Positions 10,856 through 19,129 of a stretch of DNA of 63,749 nucleotides are shown here, piece by piece. The DNA lies in assembly GCA_017500825.1 (NCBI GenBank), contig JAFVYB010000088.1, positions 1 to 63,749 of the forward strand. The letters run 5' to 3'. Source of the DNA: Myxococcaceae bacterium (GTDB lineage Bacteria > Myxococcota > Myxococcia > Myxococcales > UBA5297). Each line of letters begins with the position of its first letter. Position 1 is the first letter of the stretch. The position numbers were made by a program, and so were the translations under genes. A model generated the notes under the pieces. That model saw only the letters and a program-made list of their open reading frames with translations, had not been told where the DNA came from and did not search any database.

Positions 10856-12223
10856 TCAGCGGTTCTGCTGCTCTCGCGTCAACAGGACGACGCCTTGCCC
10901 TGACAGCTCGACGAGTGTTTGCGCGTCTGAGAGCGGCTGGGAGGCATTCGACAACGACAAGGCGCGCGGCACGAGCTCATCGTGCCAGCCAACGATGCGC
11001 GTGAGCGGCACCTGGCAGGTGGACGACTTGATCGCCCGCGACAGCACAGGGCCGGGCAGGGCGAGCAGCACGCGCCCACTCCCCGAGAGGCACACGAGCG
11101 AGAGCTTCCTGTCGCCCGCGAGCTGGATGCGGCCATTCTCAAACGAGAGAGATGACTCGAAAGCGTAGAGCCACTTCTCCTGAAAGAAGACGGTCTCTCC
11201 GCGCAGCCGAAGCGAGACAAAGGTCCTGCCCGCCGGATCGACGACGAGCGCGCCCTCGCCCGCGACGCGCATCATCAGATCATCGCCAGTGCCGAACATG
11301 CGCTCGACCGCCGCCCCCTGAAAGCGCTTCTGCAAAGGCGTGAATTCAAGGCCGCCCGTCGCGATCAGCAGACCGTTGACGCGAGAGAAGAGCTCCTGAC
11401 GCACGTTCATCTGAATCGTGTCGCCAAGGACAAAGCTCGCCGCGCTCTCCTTCAGCGCCAGCGTGCCCTGGGCCTCAAGTGCCTCCAGCGATTCAAACCG
11501 GCAGTGACGCGACAGCCCCCTTGCCCCTGCCGTCGAAGCGGCATCGAGTTCGAGCACGTTCACCGACGCCCCCTCCTCGACGCTCTCGACCGGAAGGAAT
11601 TCGCCGTCAGCCTCCTCCGCCTCTGGCGCCGCGTCGGCCACCTGCTGCCTGTCCGCTTTGGCCGCCTCTGTCGACGGCATCTCTGGCGCCGCGTTGGCAT
11701 GTGGATCGCCCGCCGCGACCTCCACCTTGGGCGCCGACTCCTCCGACGGAGGCTCCCCCGCGCCATTCTTCATCGCCTGCTCCATGCGCTCGGCCATGTT
11801 CAGGTTGCCTGCGCGGATGAAGCACGCCTGGGCGCGCGCGTATTGCCCGGTCTGCGAAAGCGCCAGCCCGAGGTAGCCCTGCGCCTTCTTGTGCTCGGGG
11901 TCGAGATCGAGCGCGATCTCCAGCTCCTCAATGGCCCGCTCGAACTTCTTTCCCTTCACGTAGACGAGCCCGAGGTTGATGCGCAGCGTCGGATCGATGG
12001 GATTGTCGTGGACCAGCTGCTCGTAATGCGTCGCGGCGTTCTCAAAGTCGTTGAGCTTGAAGAGCGTGAGCGCCAGCAGGCCCTGAATTTTGGAGCTCTT
12101 CACGTCCTCCGCGTGCAGGCGTTCGAGAATCGCGCGCGCCTCATCGAGCTTGCCCGCGCCCAGCAGGCGCTCGGCGTTCGCAATGGCGGCATCCTTCGTC
12201 TTCGCAGCCTCGTCTGAACTCAT
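10856..12223 (-). CDS. TPR protein with AIM24-like C-terminal domain
   Basis: A 455-residue protein. Residues 1-150 contain about four tetratricopeptide repeats (LRINLGLVYVKGKKFERAIE; QGYLGLALSQTGQYARAQAC). An Ala/Glu-rich linker follows. The C-terminal part, about 235-440, resembles the AIM24 family of beta-rich domains (LVVDPAGRTFVSLRLRGETV, FQEKWLYAFESSLSFE, VLLALPGPVL). AIM24-like domains are common in bacteria but poorly understood; the TPRs suggest a scaffolding role, probably cytoplasmic because no signal peptide is seen. The start has a GAGGTG sequence upstream. The gene begins 4 bases after the lytic transglycosylase stop, so the two are very likely co-translated. Confidence 0.75.
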   Translation of the reverse strand: MSSDEAAKTKDAAIANAERLLGAGKLDEARAILERLHAEDVKSSKIQGLLALTLFKLNDFENAATHYEQLVHDNPIDPTLRINLGLVYVKGKKFERAIEELEIALDLDPEHKKAQGYLGLALSQTGQYARAQACFIRAGNLNMAERMEQAMKNGAGEPPSEESAPKVEVAAGDPHANAAPEMPSTEAAKADRQQVADAAPEAEEADGEFLPVESVEEGASVNVLELDAASTAGARGLSRHCRFESLEALEAQGTLALKESAASFVLGDTIQMNVRQELFSRVNGLLIATGGLEFTPLQKRFQGAAVERMFGTGDDLMMRVAGEGALVVDPAGRTFVSLRLRGETVFFQEKWLYAFESSLSFENGRIQLAGDRKLSLVCLSGSGRVLLALPGPVLSRAIKSSTCQVPLTRIVGWHDELVPRALSLSNASQPLSDAQTLVELSGQGVVLLTREQQNR

Positions 12224-12227
12224 GCCA

Positions 12228-12917
12228 TCACCTCTGCTGCGCCTCGGCAGGCCTCACCGGCCGCAGCGCTTTGTAGTGTTCGTAGAGCTCCAGAACCCGG
12301 GAGAGGTAGGCCCTGGTCTCGGGAAAATTCGGCACTCCGCCCGCCCGACTCACGGCCTTCGGGCCAGCGTTGTAGGCGGCAATCGCGCGCGTGAGATCGC
12401 CCTCGAAGAGGTCGGTCAGGTAGCGCAGGTAACGGACGCCACCAGAAATGTTCTGCTCGGGATCGAAAGGGTCCTCGACCGAGAGCTCGGCGGCGGTGGC
12501 GGGCATCAGCTGCATCAATCCCTGCGCTCCAGCCTTAGAGACCGCCCGCGGTTCGAAGTTCGACTCGACAGCCATGACGGCAAGCGCGAGCTCGTAGGCC
12601 ACGCCATGGCGTTCGCAGGCCTCAATCAGGAGCGCGCGATATCGCTCGGGAATCGCCTTGCGCCGGATGCGCCTGGACGCGGCGGCCTCACTTCCCCGCA
12701 GCGTCAATCGGGTGACGCCATTTTGCTGTCGCACGCGAACCGTCCGTCGACCGTCGCTCGGCGCGATGTTGCTCAGGACCAAAACGCCGTCGTCCCAGTA
12801 GCGATAGAGCTCCTCTGCCTCTGCGCGCGGCACCAAGGACAGCTGCGCCGCGAAGAGGATGGCGGCGAGAGCGCACGGGCCAATTTTCGCGATGGCCAGA
12901 GGGACGGGACGAGGCAT
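12228..12917 (-). CDS. Lytic transglycosylase (SLT family)
   Basis: A 229-residue secreted muramidase-like enzyme that would cleave peptidoglycan to 1,6-anhydromuropeptides. It has a signal peptide (residues 1-34), a short DUF4124-like beta segment (ELYRYWDDGVLVLSN) and a Slt-type catalytic domain with Glu118 in MAVESNFEP, GLMQLMPAT at 133-141 and AYNAGP at 181-186. All catalytic signatures are intact. The ATG at 12917 is chosen because the signal peptide follows; a TTG at 12974 would add 19 residues. It is 4 bases upstream of the TPR/AIM24-like gene. Confidence 0.9.
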   Translation of the reverse strand: MPRPVPLAIAKIGPCALAAILFAAQLSLVPRAEAEELYRYWDDGVLVLSNIAPSDGRRTVRVRQQNGVTRLTLRGSEAAASRRIRRKAIPERYRALLIEACERHGVAYELALAVMAVESNFEPRAVSKAGAQGLMQLMPATAAELSVEDPFDPEQNISGGVRYLRYLTDLFEGDLTRAIAAYNAGPKAVSRAGGVPNFPETRAYLSRVLELYEHYKALRPVRPAEAQQR

Positions 12918-13093
12918 GGGCAAGGGATGGATGGCTACCTGAGATCGTCGGCGGAGAGCGGCGCGGGGATTCAACGACCGGCCTCGTCCGACAAAGGGCG
13001 CGGGACCTTAGCAACTCCCTGTGACACCGCAAGTTCGTCATCGGCGGGCGCCTGTTTCCGCCTGTTTCCCGCGACGCGTCGCTCCCCTGCCCT

Positions 13094-14554
13094 TCACTCG
13101 TCGCCAATCGTCGCCGGCGCCCTCTGCCTGCCTTGACGCCACTCATTGGGCAGCGCCCCAGAGCGCCAGAGAAGCGCGAGATAGACGGCGGCAAACGCCA
13201 CCCCCGAGGTCAAAAGCGCCGCGAAACGCGTGTCGGCCAAAAAGAAGAGACAACCCGCGCACAGAGGAACCGCGCCCATCGCGGCGAGCGCCTGTCGTCC
13301 GAGATCGCGCAGCGGCAGACTCTGGAGCATCGAGGCGCCCAACAGACGCGCGGCGCGCCGCAACATGGCGAGCTTGCCAAACACCTCGACGGTCACAAAT
13401 CCCAGGAGCGCGCCAATCGGTCCCCACAGGCGCAGACAGACGAGGACGAGGGGCAGCGTGGCGGCGAGCTTGATGACCGACAGCCCGAGCAAAAATCTGT
13501 TCTGGGCCCGCGAGCGCATCACACCGTCGAGCGGCAGCGACGAAACGAGAATCGTGATCAGCGAGAGGCGAAAGATGGGCGCCGCGTCCGCGTATTGCTC
13601 GGTGAAAACAAAGGCGATGAGCGTTCTGGCGCACAAAAAGAGCAGGACACACGCGGGCACAAAGGCCAGCGACAGGCGCGCGACCGCCTCGTGAAAGAGC
13701 GCGAGAGCCTTTTGGGGATCGCGGCGCGCTTCTTCTTCGCCGAGCCCAATCTGCAGCACCTCCGAGACGGGCGTGTAGAGGATCTCGACGATCGGCAGCT
13801 GAAAACACCCCACCGCGTAGAGCGCGAAGAGCGCCGGGGTGACGCTCGCGGCGACCGCGTATTGATGAAACTGCTGCTGCGGAATGATCAGCAGAAAGGC
13901 CGCGCCCAAGGGCAGCGCGTAGGCGAGCTGGCGTCGAAAATCGGCCCACCGCACCTCAAATCCGAGGCGCGCGACAAGCCAGACAAAACAGGCGACTGCC
14001 TTGAGCCCAAGCACCACCGCGATGCCGACAAAAAGCCCGCGACTCGACTGGCCAAGCACCGCCCCGGCGACCATGGCCAATCCGCGCAAAACCTCGCTGA
14101 GCACACGGACCACGGCCGCCTCGCGCATCCGCCCCAAACTCGTGAGCGCTGGCTCAAAAACGCTGCCCGCAATCCAAAAAAACGTCACCGCCGCCATCAG
14201 GGGCACGAGGGCGGTCAATTCGCCGTTGTCAAAAGCGGCGTCGATGAGCGGTTCACCAGCGAGAATCAATCCCGCCGCCAAAAGCGCGCTCACAAGCGAC
14301 CAAACGAGCGACTGCGACACAAATCGGGCGCACAATTCAGGCTCGCGCGGCACAAAATAATAAAGACTCGATGCGGCCCCCATCGGGATCACCATCGCCA
14401 GCGTTCCAGCAATCAGCCACGCCTGTTTGAACGTTCCATAGGCGGCCGGGACGAGAAATCGCGCCAGAATCGCGGGCACCGCCAGCGTGAGCGCCGCGGA
14501 CAGGGCACGCGCCACCATCAGCGGTCGCGCGCGCTTGAGAATCGACTCGGACAC
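13094..14554 (-). CDS. Wzx/MATE-type polysaccharide flippase-like membrane protein
   Basis: A 486-residue polytopic membrane protein with about 12-14 predicted helices and the N-terminal pattern of the MVF/MOP superfamily (ALTLAVPAILARFLVPAAYG, then TFKQAWLIAG). Members flip lipid-linked oligosaccharides such as O-antigen or exopolysaccharide units across the inner membrane. The GTG at 14554 is preferred because AAGGAGG lies 8 bases upstream; a TTG at 14581 is the longer alternative. No glycosyltransferases are adjacent, so the transported glycan cannot be named. Confidence 0.8.
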   Translation of the reverse strand: MSESILKRARPLMVARALSAALTLAVPAILARFLVPAAYGTFKQAWLIAGTLAMVIPMGAASSLYYFVPREPELCARFVSQSLVWSLVSALLAAGLILAGEPLIDAAFDNGELTALVPLMAAVTFFWIAGSVFEPALTSLGRMREAAVVRVLSEVLRGLAMVAGAVLGQSSRGLFVGIAVVLGLKAVACFVWLVARLGFEVRWADFRRQLAYALPLGAAFLLIIPQQQFHQYAVAASVTPALFALYAVGCFQLPIVEILYTPVSEVLQIGLGEEEARRDPQKALALFHEAVARLSLAFVPACVLLFLCARTLIAFVFTEQYADAAPIFRLSLITILVSSLPLDGVMRSRAQNRFLLGLSVIKLAATLPLVLVCLRLWGPIGALLGFVTVEVFGKLAMLRRAARLLGASMLQSLPLRDLGRQALAAMGAVPLCAGCLFFLADTRFAALLTSGVAFAAVYLALLWRSGALPNEWRQGRQRAPATIGDE

Positions 14555-14727
14555 GGTCGCGGCCTCCTTCGCGCCAGACAAGCTAGGCAGCGACAGGCTC
14601 GCGCGGCAGTCCCTCCGAGAAGGTTTGATAGGCTGATTTATGAATTCAATTGGACGCCATTCCGTCGTGTTTTTAAAACACTAAAAAGCGCAACCACCCA
14701 TCAACATTCAAAAATCTTGAATTAAAC

Positions 14728-14765
14728 AAAAAAAAGAGCTTCCGGCGTCTTCGGCCAAAAGCTCT
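14728..14765 (-). terminator. Rho-independent terminator of the pseudopilin cluster
   Basis: On the minus strand a 12-bp stem (AGAGCTTTTGGC paired with GCCGGAAGCTCT) with a 7-base loop is followed by eight T. It would end transcription of the run from about 22.3 kb down to 14.9 kb before the flippase gene. Confidence 0.85.
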
Positions 14766-14880
14766 CATGTGTATTCTTCAATTTTATCCAACCAGGCGGT
14801 CAAAATAAAACGTTTTGCGCGCCCTTCGCCGTCACAATCCGGCCGCCCATCCTCTCCATCATAAAATATCGACCAGGAAA

Positions 14881-14903
14881 CACGCGTCGTTTAATTTTTA
14901 ATG
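14881..14903 (+). other. AT-rich CACGCG-associated element
   Basis: Reads cacgcgtcgtttaattttt. It matches the string at 1551-1573 read on the other strand and shares cacgcgtcgttta with 41077-41089. It sits just 3' of a minus-strand stop codon. Confidence 0.35.
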
Positions 14904-14941
14904 TCCACGCATCACCTCGGCGAGGCGCTCCGTATGATTGC

Positions 14942-15868
14942 TTATTTTCCCGGCGAATTGTTTTGTGAATTTGTCGGCGCGGGCATCGCGGGCGCAGATG
15001 GCGCGGCTGGCATGGTGGACGCGGGCGCCGGACTGGTCGCCTGTCCCTGCGGCGCGGGCGGCAAATTCGGATCAATACTCTGGCCATTCATCGGCAGCGC
15101 GGGCTGGTTGTCGGCGTTTTCCAATCCCTGTTGCAGCGCGCCCATCATCTCGGTCAACTTGGACATCGGCAAGATCATCAAATCCTTGGAAAACGCTGAA
15201 TAGGCGTTCTTGCCATGCGCGACGAGCTCAAGCGTGCTGCCATTCCAAAGGACCAGGCGGACGATCTTCATGAGTGGCGCCGATTCACTCACAAAAACTT
15301 TCAAATCCCCCCTGAATGATTTGACCGATACCTCCTGACACTCGAATTCACCGGCCAAGGTCTTTAGGCGCGTCGGCTTTTTGCTCTCGCGCACTGAGCT
15401 CTGCATTTCCTTTTTGAGGATATTTTCCAAACGGCAGGAAGCCTTGCTCCGCTTTTTCTTTTCGGCGGGCGGCACCAAAAACGCGCGCGTTCCCTGTTTC
15501 AGCTCCTGAATGAGCTCGCCCTCTGGCGACACGCGGCTGCGCACGGCGAATTCACCCAATTTATCAAACCAGAGCTCAAAACCCGTCTTCTTTGTTTCGG
15601 GGTCGGCGATAATCGACAAACGCATGATCGCGCTCGTGTCCGGCACGCCATTCTTCAAAGGCGCGTATTCCACCCATTCACCGGCATTTGACTCAAAAGA
15701 GCCTTGCAATAATTCCGGCAAATTCGCGCTGTCCAGGGACACTTCGCATTCGTCATCGTTCGACACTTTATTTGTCGACGCTTTATCTTGCGGCGCGGCG
15801 GGGGACGTGGTCGCCAAAGGCGCGGCCAAACTCAAAAGCGCGATCAACGCATACGGTGCCATCATCAT
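14942..15868 (-). CDS. Secreted protein of unknown function in the pseudopilin cluster
   Basis: A 308-residue protein with a clear signal peptide (ALIALLSLAAPLATTSPA), a mixed alpha/beta body at about 40-235 and a Pro/Ala-rich C-terminal tail (about 250-308). The body resembles periplasmic proteins with a DUF-like beta core (WVEYAPLKNG; GFELWFDKLGEFAVRSRV), but no family was recognised. Its start overlaps the stop of the membrane protein upstream by one base (TAATG), with AGGAG in front, so the two are translationally coupled. It is the last gene before the strong terminator at 14765. A role in assembling or anchoring the pilus-like structure is inferred from context only. Confidence 0.6.
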   Translation of the reverse strand: MMMAPYALIALLSLAAPLATTSPAAPQDKASTNKVSNDDECEVSLDSANLPELLQGSFESNAGEWVEYAPLKNGVPDTSAIMRLSIIADPETKKTGFELWFDKLGEFAVRSRVSPEGELIQELKQGTRAFLVPPAEKKKRSKASCRLENILKKEMQSSVRESKKPTRLKTLAGEFECQEVSVKSFRGDLKVFVSESAPLMKIVRLVLWNGSTLELVAHGKNAYSAFSKDLMILPMSKLTEMMGALQQGLENADNQPALPMNGQSIDPNLPPAPQGQATSPAPASTMPAAPSAPAMPAPTNSQNNSPGK

Positions 15869-16563
15869 TATCTCCTCACTCGTCCAATGACAGTGACCGG
15901 TTTACCAACGCCATCGACGACAAAACTCAGCGGTCCCTGTGGCGTGGCCGCAGTCACCACTGTCGAGAGAAAAAAGTCACCCGTTGTCTTATCGCAGACG
16001 AGAAAAATCGTGCCGGGCGCTTTTATTTCAGCCGTCAATTTCGTCACCGGCTCCTTTCCCAGGCTTTGAACAATTCGATAGCGCTCCGCCAAACCAAACG
16101 ATCGATACCCCGTCCATTGGCGATCGCCCAAGGCGTCGAGCAAGGCATCGGATTCAACAGAATCGCATGAATGCGTCGACAGATATTCTTTCAGCGAATG
16201 CATGGCGCTCATGGCGCGCGTGGCGGGCGGCGTGAATGTTTCTGGATGGCTGCGCTCGCCCAACCCCGCCGAGGTGCGAAAAATCCAGCCATTGGTCCAA
16301 AGCACCCAACCGAGCAATAAAACGGGAAGCACATGGCTCCAGAGCGGCATACGCCATTGAATAAACGTCGCGCCCAAAAGCCAGCAAAAATAAACAAACG
16401 CCATTACAAGAAACACAACATGGACAACGAGATACCGCGCGTCTTCAAAAAAATAATATTCATTACGCAGGACATCGACACATGTCCACAGCGCGCGCGA
16501 TTTGGCGATCAAAACAAAGAGAATGATGCCACCATACATCAAAAATCGAATCAATTTCAGCAT
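15868..16563 (-). CDS. Membrane protein of unknown function with three N-terminal helices
   Basis: A 231-residue protein with hydrophobic helices at about residues 5-20, 45-65 and 75-93 (YGGIILFVLIAKSRALW; LVVHVVFLVMAFVYFCWLLG; HVLPVLLLGWVLWTNGWIF). A likely periplasmic C-terminal domain of about 130 residues follows. No family was recognised. The ATG at 16563 has GAAGAGG in front. It is translationally coupled to the secreted protein downstream. About 310 bases of hairpin-rich sequence separate it from the Flp prepilin gene upstream. Confidence 0.6.
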   Translation of the reverse strand: MLKLIRFLMYGGIILFVLIAKSRALWTCVDVLRNEYYFFEDARYLVVHVVFLVMAFVYFCWLLGATFIQWRMPLWSHVLPVLLLGWVLWTNGWIFRTSAGLGERSHPETFTPPATRAMSAMHSLKEYLSTHSCDSVESDALLDALGDRQWTGYRSFGLAERYRIVQSLGKEPVTKLTAEIKAPGTIFLVCDKTTGDFFLSTVVTAATPQGPLSFVVDGVGKPVTVIGRVRR

Positions 16564-16764
16564 GATGCCTCTTCAAAGACCGCGTCCTTGACGCCGCGCG
16601 ACAACAAATACCCGATTATCTCGCGTTGAGGATCGACGATGGGCAATCGACACCGGACAACCAGCGCTGCCATTATCGTCCAAAGGTCTCGCCGCGAAAT
16701 GAAACACTCAGGTCAAAACAAACCCCGGCTCGCCATCAATGCCGCGCCTCAAAATAAAGTGCCC

Positions 16765-16796
16765 GGCTGGGGAGTCAAAATCCTCCCTCCCCAGCC
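16765..16796 (-). terminator. Hairpin downstream of the Flp gene (third of three)
   Basis: A perfect 10-bp stem (GGCTGGGGAG with CTCCCCAGCC) is followed on the minus strand by a T-containing stretch (CACTTTATTTTG). It is likely a leaky terminator or RNA-stabilising stem. Confidence 0.55.
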
Positions 16797-16809
16797 AGGC
16801 AAAATAAAT

Positions 16810-16847
16810 GACGGAAGATGCATCAAGGGGAAAACACACCTTCCGTC
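16810..16847 (-). terminator. Hairpin downstream of the Flp gene (second of three)
   Basis: An 8-bp perfect stem (GACGGAAG with CTTCCGTC) is followed on the minus strand by ATTTATTTT. It lies between the other two hairpins. Confidence 0.5.
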
Positions 16848-16851
16848 AAAT

Positions 16852-16871
16852 GGAGGGCTACAACCCCCTCC
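16852..16871 (-). terminator. Hairpin directly after the Flp stop codon (first of three)
   Basis: A 6-bp GC stem (GGAGGG with CCCTCC) begins 4 bases after the Flp stop. It has no T run, so it is more likely a 3'-end stabiliser than a terminator. Confidence 0.4.
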
Positions 16872-16875
16872 TTTT

Positions 16876-17049
16876 CTAAGGAAATGGCAAAACCAACAGC
16901 AGGTAAAACGCCTTGGTATAGTATTGATAGGCGGACATCATCCGCTCAAAGAAAAACGCGGAGGCGCCAAGGATGGCCATCGACATCAGGGCATATTCCG
17001 TTGTCGCCTGGCCCAGCTCTGAGGCTCTCTTTTTGAGGATGGTCTTCAT
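16876..17049 (-). CDS. Flp-type prepilin (57 residues)
   Basis: A very small prepilin. The sequence begins MKTILKKRASELGQATTEYA. The class III (Flp) cleavage motif is exact: Gly13 followed by QATTEY, so the mature protein would carry Glu at position 5 and Tyr at 6. A hydrophobic helix follows (LMSMAILGASAFFF). A TadV-type prepilin peptidase should cut after Gly13 and the product should polymerise into a Flp/Tad pilus. The ATG at 17049 has GGAGG nearby upstream (TTGGAGGTTTCCC). The gene ends at a TAG at 16876-16878 and is followed by three tandem hairpins, as often seen after strongly expressed pilin genes. Confidence 0.85.
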   Translation of the reverse strand: MKTILKKRASELGQATTEYALMSMAILGASAFFFERMMSAYQYYTKAFYLLLVLPFP

Positions 17050-17102
17050 GGGAAACCTCCAACAGTCTGTTTGTATTTCAGAAGGTGTCGCTCATCGCGG
17101 CA

Positions 17103-17879
17103 TTACTCACGCGAATCCTGGATGTTGACAATGACCGCCACGCCCTCGCGGCCTTCCTGATTCTTGGCGAGGCTGAACATCATGTGTTTTGTTCCCTTTT
17201 TCAACTGCAAAAAGGCCGCCTTGCCCAGGCCATCGACATCCGGCTTGTATTCCTCCATCTGCCAATTCTGACGGCCGAGCGTGTCGCGAATATGGCCGAC
17301 AGCGCTGACCATATCAAAGCGCGGCTCGACATAGCTCACAACCGATCCGGCCTCGCGGGGCGAACCGACATTCATGATGCCCATGGCGTGCGCGGAAAAG
17401 GGAACATCCGGCGCCTTGTGCGCGGAACCACCGCCCAAAAGCTTGCCCGACACGGGAATCACCGACGGAAAGACGATTGTCTGGCCGCCGCTCGGCGCAA
17501 TGGCGATATTAATCTGATCTTCCATGTCCTTGCTCAGGGCATAGACATTGAACTCGCCATTCTCCAGCTCGCGGAGCACGGGATCGAGGCCATTCTTTTT
17601 GAGCGCCTTGACATAAAAGTCGCGCACCGCCTCGGGCGAATCCTTGGTGTAAAAATATGAAATCCGCGTCTCGACATCATTGACCGCGAGATCACGGCCC
17701 AGCGGGTATTCCATACTCCCGGGATAGGGCGGGATCTCATCGGCCTGATAATACTGCTGGGGCAATTGATAGGCCACCGCCTCACTCGCCGGCCTGTCCC
17801 CCAGAAAGAGACCGCCCACAAAAAAACCAGCGCCGGCAACGAGAACACCACCGATCTTCAATATCTTCAGCGCGCTCAT
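17103..17879 (-). CDS. Signal-anchored protein of unknown function in the pseudopilin cluster
   Basis: A 258-residue protein with one N-terminal membrane helix (ILKIGGVLVAGAGFFVGGLF) and a soluble domain outside the membrane. The body contains YPGSMEYPLGRDLAVNDVET and a helix like that in periplasmic sensor-type domains (SPEAVRDFYVKALKKNGL), suggesting two alpha/beta repeats. No named family was recognised. The ATG at 17879 is chosen because GAAAGGATTCACC precedes it; an in-frame ATG at 17897 lacks a ribosome binding site. It lies between the TadE-like gene and the Flp prepilin gene, with composition intermediate between the AT-rich genes upstream and the rest of the window. Confidence 0.65.
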   Translation of the reverse strand: MSALKILKIGGVLVAGAGFFVGGLFLGDRPASEAVAYQLPQQYYQADEIPPYPGSMEYPLGRDLAVNDVETRISYFYTKDSPEAVRDFYVKALKKNGLDPVLRELENGEFNVYALSKDMEDQINIAIAPSGGQTIVFPSVIPVSGKLLGGGSAHKAPDVPFSAHAMGIMNVGSPREAGSVVSYVEPRFDMVSAVGHIRDTLGRQNWQMEEYKPDVDGLGKAAFLQLKKGTKHMMFSLAKNQEGREGVAVIVNIQDSRE

Positions 17880-17903
17880 GGTGAATCCTTTCTTCATCAG
17901 GGT

Positions 17904-19112
17904 TTAGTTTTGCCAGCAGTCAGCTCTATTGATAACCTGGGACTTAGGGCATCCCATGTAATAACTTGAACTATCCGAATTGCTCTGCCGCTGATAAACT
18001 TTGTAGTAGTTACTATCCTGCCAAGACCACGTATCTCGAACAACATTTGTGTAAAAACTTGTTCGTGCACCGCATCTTTTGTTTTTAGAACAATAAGGAT
18101 TAACGACATCCATGGTTACACACCCGGTTCCAGATGCACAAGTGTCGGGGGTATCAGCAGTAGAACCCTTTAATGCATAAGAGCGAACGGTCGGTGTAAA
18201 TGGATTATCAATCCCTATGGCTGATTGAATTTTATTCAAAAATTTAGATAAGAGGCCTTTCCCATCATCTCCTCCGCCAAAATCGAGTGTATCTTTTAAA
18301 AAATCACCGATATCTTTAAAAACTCCCAAAAAAAACATTCGTTTGACTTGAGCATAATACGCCTCATTTTTTGTTGAATTTTCACCATAATCCACATCAT
18401 CTCCATCATATAACCTCCAATCATCTACCAGCAACTTTTGGTTTGCGGAAAAGTCAAAAACATCGTCTGGAAGAAGGGTATCTCCAAATATGGGTGCAGT
18501 TCTTTTAAAATATAATTTTGAAGAAACCGTCGTCTTCACAAACCCCTTAGAATTTAAACCAAATCTATTGTAAAAAAAGTTAGCGCCTTGACCCGAAAAT
18601 TCAAGAACTTTATCCATGATTGACTTTATAATCCCTTCCGAATCGTTCTCAGAATTCAACTCTGTCTCATCTACATCTTTTTCACCTTTAATATTGTCTC
18701 CAAACAATAGATCATCTGTCCATGTCGCAGTGATAATTGAATCCGAAGATGAATTTTCACCCTCATTCTCCAGAGTCGTCACGCTAAGACCAGATACTTT
18801 TTCATTAAAAATACCAGCATGTTTATTGTAATCAGAATTATTACTTGTCGCACTATTCATGTCATCTCCCCACAAAGCATCAAGCTCATTTTGGACTTGT
18901 TGACTTTGAATTGAGTGCGTCCCAGCCTTCCAATTTGTATTTTCTGTCGCAATGAGCTCCCAAACAGAATATCTTGATGCCTCCAATATCTTTATATGCA
19001 TCAAAGACAAGTCAAAGAAGAATATCGCATACATCACCATCGGCACCATTACCAATGATAAAATGGCTACTTCCACTGCGGCAGCACCGTGCTCGTTTTC
19101 AATCTTTTTCAT
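17904..19112 (-). CDS. TadE-like pseudopilin with long AT-rich ectodomain
   Basis: A 402-residue protein. The N-terminus carries a TadE-type prepilin signal: Gly9 followed by AAAVEV, placing Glu at mature position 5, and a hydrophobic helix (AILSLVMVPMVMYAIFF). The remaining 350 residues are Asn/Ser/Asp-rich and polar, with several cysteines near the C-terminus (CASGTGCVTMD; CSKNKRCG). The ATG at 19112 is preceded by GGGAGGGATATT, making it better than the ATG at 19133. The base composition is far more AT-rich than in the housekeeping genes. It probably forms a minor pilin or tip component; this is inferred from the signal and neighbours. Confidence 0.75.
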   Translation of the reverse strand: MKKIENEHGAAAVEVAILSLVMVPMVMYAIFFFDLSLMHIKILEASRYSVWELIATENTNWKAGTHSIQSQQVQNELDALWGDDMNSATSNNSDYNKHAGIFNEKVSGLSVTTLENEGENSSSDSIITATWTDDLLFGDNIKGEKDVDETELNSENDSEGIIKSIMDKVLEFSGQGANFFYNRFGLNSKGFVKTTVSSKLYFKRTAPIFGDTLLPDDVFDFSANQKLLVDDWRLYDGDDVDYGENSTKNEAYYAQVKRMFFLGVFKDIGDFLKDTLDFGGGDDGKGLLSKFLNKIQSAIGIDNPFTPTVRSYALKGSTADTPDTCASGTGCVTMDVVNPYCSKNKRCGARTSFYTNVVRDTWSWQDSNYYKVYQRQSNSDSSSYYMGCPKSQVINRADCWQN

Positions 19113-19129
19113 AATATCCCTCCCTATTA

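Larger units (their letters stand above)
14555..14941. other. Intergenic stretch with one strong terminator
   Basis: No gene was seen. The stretch is AT-rich from about 14630 and holds a strong minus-strand terminator at 14728-14765. A CACGCG-associated AT-rich element lies at 14881-14903, about 40 bases downstream of the stop of the next minus-strand gene. Confidence 0.6.
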
